Shown: positions 1-4,305 of the stretch, one piece after another
Numbering within the stretch: the first letter of the stretch is position 1
Layout: every line of letters starts with the position of its first letter
Source of the DNA: DATDOY01 sp035293045
GTDB lineage: Bacteria > Actinomycetota > Acidimicrobiia > IMCC26256 > JACPCJ01
NCBI GenBank assembly: GCA_035293045.1
Contig: DATDOY010000249.1
Span: forward strand, 1-5,163
DNA length: 5,163 nt
Direction: 5' to 3'
Notes under the pieces: model-generated
What the model saw: only the letters and a program-made list of their open reading frames with translations
Database searches by the model: none
What the model was told of the DNA's origin: nothing
Program-made: the position numbers and the translations under genes

Positions 1-206
1 GCCCCTTCGGTGGTCGGGTGGTCGCTCTCCCCGTGGCCGCGGTGATCGAAGACCACCACCCGGTGTGTGGCGCCAAGGGCGTCGACGTGATCGGTGAAGT
101 CCTCCTTGGCGCCGCCGAAACCGTGGACGAACATGAGTGGAGGCCGGCCGGGCTCACCAGCGTCGAGAACCTCGAGGGCGACGCCGTCGTCGGCCGTCAC
201 GCGCAT
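1..206 (-). CDS. alpha/beta hydrolase, N-terminal part (runs off left edge)
   Basis: Sixty-eight residues are visible, from ATG at 206 reading left. An in-frame TAG lies 12 nt upstream of the ATG, so this is the first possible start. The protein shows the alpha/beta-hydrolase fold's N-terminal signature: a strand leading into HGFGG (residues 28-32), whose HG supplies the oxyanion hole in this family, then a second strand ending in FDHRGHGESDHP (53-64), the usual DxRGhGxS turn. The Ser nucleophile, acid and His of the catalytic triad lie beyond the window, so neither activity nor substrate can be given. The family includes esterases, C-C bond hydrolases, haloalkane dehalogenases and haloperoxidases. 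No signal peptide is visible, so a cytoplasmic enzyme is likely. It diverges from the flippase-like gene and has its own putative promoter immediately upstream. Confidence 0.88.
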   Translation of the reverse strand, partial: MRVTADDGVALEVLDAGEPGRPPLMFVHGFGGAKEDFTDHVDALGATHRVVVFDHRGHGESDHPTTEG

Positions 207-212
207 GGCCCG

Positions 213-218
213 AGCCTA
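213..218 (-). promoter_or_regulatory. putative -10 box for the hydrolase, leaderless arrangement
   Basis: On the minus strand TAGGCT matches the actinobacterial -10 pattern TAnnnT and ends 6 nt before the ATG at 206, so transcription would start at or next to the ATG. This is the usual geometry of leaderless actinobacterial genes. There is no Shine-Dalgarno sequence close to the ATG, which agrees. No clear -35 box is seen. Inferred from position and motif only. Confidence 0.45.
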
Positions 219-263
219 CGAGATGCCCGGCGCACCACTCCCCGGGGGGCCCGGCGCGTTCGG

Positions 264-269
264 TAGCCT
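264..269 (+). promoter_or_regulatory. putative -10 box for the flippase-PAP2-glycosylase unit
   Basis: TAGCCT matches TAnnnT and is preceded by CGG. By the same spacing as the hydrolase promoter, the transcript would begin near 275-276. That falls on an ATC codon which is in frame with the flippase-like gene, about 84 nt upstream of the first canonical start (GTG 360). No -35 box is evident. The TAG at 264-266 is also the in-frame stop that closes the flippase frame upstream. Confidence 0.4.
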
Positions 270-359
270 GGCCGAATCGAAACGTCCGCCATCACCGACT
301 CCGCGTCTGCGCCCCGGAAGGGCGCGCTCGGCACCGCGCTCCGCGTCGTCGCGAGCGCC

Positions 360-1271
360 GTGATGCTGGCGATCATCATCCCGAAGATCGACATCGCCTC
401 GATGCTCCCCGAGGGACACCACGTGGCAACGGTGCGCTGGCTCGTGGTGGGCATCGTGGTGACCATGTTCGGGTTCGTGCTCTCGGCGTGGCGGTGGCAG
501 CGGGTGCTGCACACCCTCGACGAGGACGTCGGCCTGCCGGCGCTCACCTCTCACTACCTCGCCGGCCAGTTCGTCGGGAACTTCCTGCCGTCGACCATCG
601 GCGGCGACGTGCTGCGGATCGGGCGGCTGACGCCGAGCGTCCGGTCGTCCGCCATCTCGTTCGCATCGGTCGTGCTCGAACGGATGACGGGTTGGGTCGT
701 GCTCCCCCTGCTGAGCCTGACCGGTCTCCTCCTCCACCCGTCGCTCTTCGAGCTCGGCTTCGCCCCGCGCCTCGCGCTCGGCCTGGCCGTCACCACGCTC
801 GCCTTGCTGGCCATCGTGCTCGTGGCGGCCGGCAGCCGTTCGCTTGGCGGGCGGTTCGCGGATCACGACGGGTGGAAGCGGTTCCTCGGCGCGGTGCACA
901 CCGGCGTCGACAACCTGCGACAGCATCCCCGCCGGGCCCTCGGCGTGGTCGCGGCGGCGGTGATCTACCAGATGTCGATGGTTCTCACCGTCTACATCGC
1001 CACGCGCGCTCTCGCCCTCGACATCTCGTTCTATGCCGTGCTGGCCTTCGCACCCGCTGTCCTCATCGCGCAGGTGCTTCCCATCTCGCTCAACGGGATC
1101 GGACTCCGAGAGGGTGCCTTCGTGCTCTTTCTCAATCCGCTGGGCGTGACAACGAGCCAGGCCGTTGGCGTCGGGCTGTTGCTGTACGGGATGACGTTGG
1201 CCGTGAGCCTCCTCGGAGCGCCGGCCTTCGCGGTGGGATCTCGGGCCGTCAAGGTCCAGTCGACGTCCTGA
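360..1271 (+). CDS. LPG-synthase-TM / UPF0104 family flippase-like membrane protein
   Basis: A 303-residue multi-pass inner-membrane protein (from GTG 360) of the family related to the flippase half of MprF and to the AglD C-terminal region. Family marks seen: an Arg/Trp-rich membrane exit AWRWQRVL (43-50), the core FVGNFLPSTIGGDVLR (71-86), an ER pair (108-109), and the second conserved block LPISLNGIGLREGAF (240-254). Hydrophobic segments lie near 27-44, 112-126, 138-157, 194-215, 226-244 and 266-286. No catalytic domain is attached, so a lipid-translocation role is only a family-based guess. GTG 360 is the only ATG/GTG/TTG start in the open stretch after the TAG at 264, but it leaves a first membrane segment cut to a few residues. 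The upstream codons 276-359 read like the missing N-terminus, including RVVASAV just before the GTG, so the true start may be an ATC at 276 or 291. The PAP2 gene follows 4 nt after the stop. Confidence 0.82.
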   Translation: MMLAIIIPKIDIASMLPEGHHVATVRWLVVGIVVTMFGFVLSAWRWQRVLHTLDEDVGLPALTSHYLAGQFVGNFLPSTIGGDVLRIGRLTPSVRSSAISFASVVLERMTGWVVLPLLSLTGLLLHPSLFELGFAPRLALGLAVTTLALLAIVLVAAGSRSLGGRFADHDGWKRFLGAVHTGVDNLRQHPRRALGVVAAAVIYQMSMVLTVYIATRALALDISFYAVLAFAPAVLIAQVLPISLNGIGLREGAFVLFLNPLGVTTSQAVGVGLLLYGMTLAVSLLGAPAFAVGSRAVKVQSTS

Positions 1272-1275
1272 CCCC

Positions 1276-2097
1276 GTGCGCTCGGCCCCCACCCCCGCGG
1301 TCGGCGAGAGGACCACGCCGCCACCCGAGCGTCCGCGGCTCCACGCGCGGCGACTCCGCGACGGTCGCCACATCTACTGGTGGGTGGAGGCGGTCCTCAT
1401 CCTCAGCTTCTACGCGGTGTATTCGACGATCCGGAACACCAACGAGGGGGGCGAGCTCGCCGCGTTCAACCACGCCAAGCAGCTGATCGGATGGGAGCGG
1501 AGCGTCGGGTTGTACTTCGAAGAGTCGTGGCAGGACTGGGCGCTCAACTTCCGGCCGCTCGTGATCGCCATGAACTACATCTACGGATCGCTCCATTTCC
1601 TGATCACGGGCGGGGCGATCATCTACTTGTTCCGCCGGCATTCCGACGACTACCCGCGGTGGCGCAACACGCTGGCGGTCACCACCGCGCTGGCGCTCAT
1701 CGGGTTCATCACCTGGCCGTTGATGCCGCCGCGTCTGCTTCCCGACCATTTCGGCTACGTCGACACGCTCGCCAAGTACCCCACGTTCTGGTCGTTCGAC
1801 TCCGGCGCCATGAACCGCATCTCCAACCAGTTCGCCGCCATGCCGAGCCTGCATTTCGCCTGGTCGAGTTTCTGTGCGTTCTCGCTCGCGCCGCGCGTGC
1901 GCACGCGCTGGGCGCGCTGGGGCTTGATCGGATATCCCGCGCTGACGTTGCTCGCCATTGTCCTCACCGGGAACCACTATTGGCTCGACGCCGCGGGTGG
2001 CGCGCTCATCTTCGGGATCGGGTGGCTGATCGGCGGTCGCTTCACTCGAGCAGGGCGCGGCGCGCCGACGGCGTCCCCCGCGCCGCCTCGTGCCTGA
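1276..2097 (+). CDS. membrane PAP2-family phosphatase / phosphotransferase (PAP2_3, IPC-synthase-like)
   Basis: A 273-residue integral membrane protein. Its three motifs fit the PAP2 superfamily in the Aur1/inositol-phosphorylceramide-synthase-like branch: motif 1 WPLMPPR (147-153, Arg153), motif 2 MPSLHFAWS (189-197, His193), and motif 3 GNHYWLD (232-238), where His234 would be the nucleophile and Asp238 its partner. Such enzymes cleave or transfer lipid-linked phosphate at the membrane face. About six hydrophobic helices are seen (near 35-50, 96-119, 132-148, 189-204, 214-231, 241-254). A Pro/Arg-rich cytoplasmic head of about 30 residues and a Pro/Ala tail flank them. GTG 1276 is the start that fits, with no evident Shine-Dalgarno; translation is probably coupled to the preceding gene. 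Pairing with a flippase-like protein suggests work on a shared lipid or lipid carrier. The substrate is unknown. Confidence 0.85.
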   Translation: MRSAPTPAVGERTTPPPERPRLHARRLRDGRHIYWWVEAVLILSFYAVYSTIRNTNEGGELAAFNHAKQLIGWERSVGLYFEESWQDWALNFRPLVIAMNYIYGSLHFLITGGAIIYLFRRHSDDYPRWRNTLAVTTALALIGFITWPLMPPRLLPDHFGYVDTLAKYPTFWSFDSGAMNRISNQFAAMPSLHFAWSSFCAFSLAPRVRTRWARWGLIGYPALTLLAIVLTGNHYWLDAAGGALIFGIGWLIGGRFTRAGRGAPTASPAPPRA

Positions 2098-2875
2098 GCT
2101 TCTCGAGATCGAGGCCTACCGAACGCTCTTCGAACGTCGAGGCCTCGGGCGTGCGATCGCCGCGGTCGACGCGCCCGACGCGTGGTATCTCAAGGGCGGC
2201 GTCGACACCCGTACGATTCGCGACATCCTCGTCGGATCGCGCTTCACCGCCGCCCGCCGCCACGGCAAGCTCCTGATCGCCGACCTCGCGAGGCGTCCGA
2301 GCATCGGCCTTCGCTTCGGCATGACGGGGCGGCTGATCATCGACGACCGTGAGGGCATCGACCACCTCGAATACGGAAGCTCCCGCGCCGAGCCAGCGTG
2401 GGACCGGTTCGTGGTCCGATTCACCGACGGAGGCGTCCTCCGGCTCCGTGACCCGCGTCGGCTCGGGGGTGTGGTCGTCGAACCGGACACGTCGAGGATG
2501 GGCGTCGACGCCGCCACGATCCACGTCCGCGATGTCCTTCGGATCCTCGCGGCGAGCCGGGCGCCGCTGAAGGCGGTGCTGATGGACCAAGCGCGCATCG
2601 CCGGACTCGGAAACCTGCTCACCGACGAGGTCCTGTGGAGGGCGGGCATCGCCCCCGAGCGTGCTGCGTGCGGCTTGAGCGCCGACGAGGCGCGAGCCGT
2701 CCACCGAACCATCCGCCGCGTGATCGACGTCCTGGGTCGGCGGGGCGGCTCCCACACCGGCGACCTCCAGCCGCAGCGTCATCGAACCGGCCTGTGCCCG
2801 AACGACGGCGCCCCGCTCGTGCGCTCCACGGTCGGCGGCCGAACGACGTATTCCTGCCCCGTCCACCAGGTCTGA
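2090..2875 (+). CDS. Fpg/Nei-family DNA glycosylase (base-excision repair), variant zinc finger
   Basis: A 261-residue DNA glycosylase/AP lyase of the Fpg/Nei family, which removes damaged (mostly oxidised) bases and nicks the backbone. The GTG start is fixed by chemistry: the protein begins MPELLEIE, giving the catalytic N-terminal Pro2 and Glu3. Other family residues are Lys60 (RRHGK), Met78 (FGMTGR), the DPRRLGG turn (121-127), and the helix-two-turn-helix Asn175 in GLGNLLTDE. In the C-terminal zinc finger only two of the four usual Cys remain: CPND (236-239) replaces CxxC and CPVH (256-259) replaces CxxC, giving Cys236, Asp239, Cys256 and His259; Arg251 of the finger loop is kept. The position usually Phe after DPRR is Leu125. 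Fpg and Nei cannot be separated safely, so no symbol is given. The start overlaps the PAP2 gene by 8 nt, indicating a shared transcript. Confidence 0.92.
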   Translation: MPELLEIEAYRTLFERRGLGRAIAAVDAPDAWYLKGGVDTRTIRDILVGSRFTAARRHGKLLIADLARRPSIGLRFGMTGRLIIDDREGIDHLEYGSSRAEPAWDRFVVRFTDGGVLRLRDPRRLGGVVVEPDTSRMGVDAATIHVRDVLRILAASRAPLKAVLMDQARIAGLGNLLTDEVLWRAGIAPERAACGLSADEARAVHRTIRRVIDVLGRRGGSHTGDLQPQRHRTGLCPNDGAPLVRSTVGGRTTYSCPVHQV

Positions 2876-2910
2876 CGGGCACTTCGCCACCCTTCGGGTG
2901 CGGGGGCCCG
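2876..2910 (+). terminator. weak hairpin terminator candidate after the glycosylase gene
   Basis: Directly after the TGA, CGGGC (2876-2880) can pair with GCCCG (2906-2910), enclosing a small hairpin CACCC-TTC-GGGTG (2888-2900). No T-run follows. It could end the three-gene transcript, but stems this short arise easily in GC-rich DNA. Confidence 0.3.
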
Positions 2911-2951
2911 CTTCAGGCGGAAACCACCACTTCGATGTGACTGACGCCACC

Positions 2952-2980
2952 TTGCATGGGTAGCAAGCGTTTGCTAACTT
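2952..2980 (+). promoter_or_regulatory. promoter of the phasin-like gene
   Basis: A TTGCAT -35 box (2952-2957) is separated by exactly 17 nt from a TAACTT -10 box (2975-2980). The stretch is visibly AT-richer than the rest of the window. Transcription would start near 2986-2988, giving a leader of about 75 nt. The inverted repeats at 2961-2989 cover the spacer, the -10 box and the start point, so a bound protein would be expected to repress. Confidence 0.6.
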
Positions 2981-2989
2981 TAGTTAGCA
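2961..2989 (+). promoter_or_regulatory. overlapping double palindrome, TetR-type operator candidate
   Basis: Two inverted repeats share one half-site. The first is TAGCAA-GCGT-TTGCTA (2961-2976). The second is TGCTAAC-TTTA-GTTAGCA (2972-2989). Their centres are 12 bp apart and both have 4-nt spacers. The core AGCAAGCGTTTGCT (2962-2975) matches, at all but one fixed position, the KstR2 motif AnCAAGnnCTTGnT as I recall it from the mycobacterial literature. The site overlies the promoter of the phasin-like gene, fitting repression by a TetR-family, possibly acyl-CoA-responsive, regulator. No regulator gene is present in the window. Confidence 0.6.
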
Positions 2990-3006
2990 GCACCGGAGAC
3001 CCCAGG

Positions 3007-3031
3007 TTGGTCCTCCGAGGCCGAGGACCAA
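3007..3031 (+). promoter_or_regulatory. 5'-leader hairpin of the phasin-like mRNA
   Basis: TTGGTCCTC (3007-3015) pairs perfectly over 9 bp with GAGGACCAA (3023-3031) around a 7-nt loop, CGAGGCC. It lies within the predicted leader and ends 29 nt before the ATG, leaving the Shine-Dalgarno free. It may stabilise the mRNA or serve as a protein-binding or regulatory element. It resembles no riboswitch I recognise and has no T-run that would make it an attenuator. Confidence 0.45.
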
Positions 3032-3046
3032 GCAACCCAGAGCACA

Positions 3047-3052
3047 GAGGAG
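3047..3052 (+). promoter_or_regulatory. ribosome binding site deciding the ATG 3061 start
   Basis: GAGGAG lies 8 nt upstream of ATG 3061. It is the strongest Shine-Dalgarno in the window, and most other genes here lack one. It selects ATG 3061 over the in-frame ATG at 2956, which lies within the promoter. Confidence 0.75.
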
Positions 3053-3060
3053 ACCCCGCC

Positions 3061-3399
3061 ATGCCGAGCGTTACCGAGATCCAGAACCAGGTCGTCGAGA
3101 CCGTGAAGAAGGGCCAGGACCTGGCCGTCGACACCGTCAAGGGTTGGACCGAGACCGTGAGCAACTTCGTGCCGGAGGGCCTCCCCTTCGCCGAGCAGAT
3201 CCCCAACTACATCCCGCAGGCAAAGTCAGCCGTCAACACGGCGTTCGCCGTCGCCGAGCAGGCGCTCACCCGCCAGCGCGAGCTCGTGATCGGCATCCTC
3301 GACACGGTCGAGGGTCGCCTGGTCAAGGCCCAGGCGCCGGCCAAGAAGGCCGCCACCAAGCCGGCCGCCAAGGCCGAGAACGCGCCGGAGAGCAACTAG
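3061..3399 (+). CDS. small phasin / HBHA-like protein with Lys/Ala-rich tail
   Basis: A 112-residue protein with no catalytic signature. Residues 1-34 form a likely amphipathic helix (MPSVTEIQNQVVETVKKGQD at its start). A Pro-containing hinge follows (VPEGLPFAEQIPNYIPQ, 37-53), then a second amphipathic helix to about residue 89, then a disordered Ala/Lys/Pro tail with APAKKAATKPAAKAE. This layout resembles actinobacterial phasin-like proteins, HBHA and small lipid-droplet proteins, which coat polyester or triacylglycerol inclusions or bind membranes and polyanions; the tail could bind DNA or heparin-like polymers. This is resemblance from memory, not a search result. There is no signal peptide. 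The gene is monocistronic, with its own promoter, operator, leader hairpin, strong Shine-Dalgarno and a strong terminator, which suggests an abundant, regulated structural protein. A nucleoid- or membrane-associated role is the main alternative. Confidence 0.7.
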   Translation: MPSVTEIQNQVVETVKKGQDLAVDTVKGWTETVSNFVPEGLPFAEQIPNYIPQAKSAVNTAFAVAEQALTRQRELVIGILDTVEGRLVKAQAPAKKAATKPAAKAENAPESN

Positions 3400-3426
3400 C
3401 GCCTTCGCTCTCCAACGGCACCACAC

Positions 3427-3466
3427 CGAAGAACGCGGTCCCTCCCGCCAGGGGCCGCGTTCTTCG
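3427..3466 (+). terminator. strong hairpin terminator between convergent genes
   Basis: CGAAGAACGCGG (3427-3438) pairs perfectly over 12 bp with CCGCGTTCTTCG (3455-3466). A T-G wobble (3439/3454) and CCC/GGG (3440-3442/3451-3453) extend the stem to 16 pairs around an 8-nt loop. No T-run follows on the plus strand, as is common in GC-rich actinobacteria. Lying between the phasin-like gene and the converging SDR gene, it can fold from either strand and probably serves both. Confidence 0.85.
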
Positions 3467-3491
3467 CGTTCGGAGCCCGCCGCGAACGCCC

Positions 3492-3535
3492 GGCGCTAGA
3501 AGGGCGCTAGAAGGGCGCTAGAAGGGCGCTAGAAG
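3492..3535. repeat. four perfect tandem copies of an 11-bp unit
   Basis: GGCGCTAGAAG occurs four times without gap or mismatch (3492, 3503, 3514, 3525). Each unit holds the palindromes GCGC and CTAG. The last copy covers the SDR stop codon (TAG on the minus strand, 3529-3531). Because 11 is not a multiple of 3 and CTAG reads TAG on both strands, the array places stop codons in all six frames. It probably arose by slippage at the gene end. Confidence 0.95.
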
Positions 3536-4299
3536 ATCGAGTATCCGCCGTCGATCAAGATGAGATCGCCGGTGTGGTAACTGCTCGCATCGCTCGCCAG
3601 GTAGACGGCGATGCCGCCGAGGTCGCCGGGCTCGCCCCACCGCCGCAGCGGCACTCTGGGGAGCACTCGCTCTCGGAAGCGGTCCCAGTTGAGCAGCGGG
3701 TCGGCCATCGGCGTCTCGATCCACCCGGGCAACACCGCGTTGGCGCGCACGCCAACGCGCGCGAGCTCGACGGCGAGCGCACGGGTCATCGAGACGAGCG
3801 CGCCCTTGGTAGCGGCGTAGTGCTCGCCGCGGGGCTGGCCCTCGATCGCGGCGAGGCTGCTGGTGACGACGAGCGAACCTCCGTCTCCACGCTCGGTCAT
3901 GTGACGGGCCGCGGCGCGCAGCGTGAAGAACGCCCCGTCGAGGTTGACGCGCATGACGCGCCGCCACTCCTCGGTCGACATCTCCACGAACGACGAGACC
4001 ATCCCTGCCACGCCGGCGTTGGCAAAGCACGCGTCGACGCGGCCGAGCCTCTCAACGGTCTCGGCGAAGCCGCGCTCGACCGCGTCCTCGTCGCCGACGT
4101 CGCAGACGACCGTGTGAACGGTGGTGCCGTGGGCGGCGAGCTGGTCGGCGGCGGCGGCGTTCTTCTCAGCGCTGGTGCCCCACACGCAGACCCCCGCTCC
4201 GGCCTGCGCGAGAGCGTCCGCCATTCCGAGCCCGATGCCGCTGTTCCCACCGGTGACGAGCGCCACTTTGCCGGTGAGATCGAAAGCGGGGTACGCCAC
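3529..4299 (-). CDS. SDR-family NAD(P)-dependent oxidoreductase
   Basis: A 256-residue classical short-chain dehydrogenase/reductase, the usual length for the family; it interconverts a hydroxyl and a keto group in the cytoplasm. Visible marks: cofactor loop TGGNSGIG (16-23), CDVGD (66-70, Asp67 near the adenine), NAG (94-96), and the catalytic set Asn119 (VNLDG), Ser148, Tyr161 and Lys165 (YAATK). PGWIETPM (191-198) follows the active site and the C-terminus ends in the typical LIDGGYSIF. After the second strand the sequence is VWGTSAEK, with no Asp that would clearly select NAD, so cofactor choice is open. GTG 4299 starts 6 nt after the cyclase stop with a nearby GAGG, so the two are likely co-transcribed. 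FabG-like or glucose/sugar dehydrogenase labels are common for such proteins, but the substrate cannot be read here. Confidence 0.93.
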   Translation of the reverse strand: MAYPAFDLTGKVALVTGGNSGIGLGMADALAQAGAGVCVWGTSAEKNAAAADQLAAHGTTVHTVVCDVGDEDAVERGFAETVERLGRVDACFANAGVAGMVSSFVEMSTEEWRRVMRVNLDGAFFTLRAAARHMTERGDGGSLVVTSSLAAIEGQPRGEHYAATKGALVSMTRALAVELARVGVRANAVLPGWIETPMADPLLNWDRFRERVLPRVPLRRWGEPGDLGGIAVYLASDASSYHTGDLILIDGGYSIF

Positions 4300-4305
4300 A
4301 GAGCC

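Noticed and set aside
216..1373. Long open frame of 385 codons on the minus strand opposite the flippase-like gene
   Set aside because: Low-complexity Arg/Glu/Gly/His-rich translation with no domain; an antisense shadow of the real gene.
137..1486. Long open frame of 449 codons on the plus strand over the flippase-like gene
   Set aside because: Arg/Pro/Ala-rich composition typical of an off-frame reading of GC-rich DNA; it overlaps a real gene with clear family motifs.
2042..2950. 302-codon antisense open frame over the glycosylase
   Set aside because: Mirrors the codon structure of the glycosylase gene and shows no family motif; the plus-strand gene has all catalytic residues.
2956..3060. 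In-frame ATG 2956 as start of the phasin-like protein (35 more residues)
   Set aside because: The ATG lies in the -35 box and the extension would span the operator and leader hairpin; ATG 3061 has a strong Shine-Dalgarno at the right distance.
3007..3060. TTG 3007 as an alternative in-frame start after the first GGAGACCCC copy
   Set aside because: It would be locked in the stem of the perfect hairpin, is a weak start codon, and the added residues look unlike the helical N-terminus.
3492..3535. Possible CRISPR or attachment-site array
   Set aside because: The 11-bp units are contiguous, with no spacers and no nearby cas or integrase gene; a simple tandem repeat explains it.
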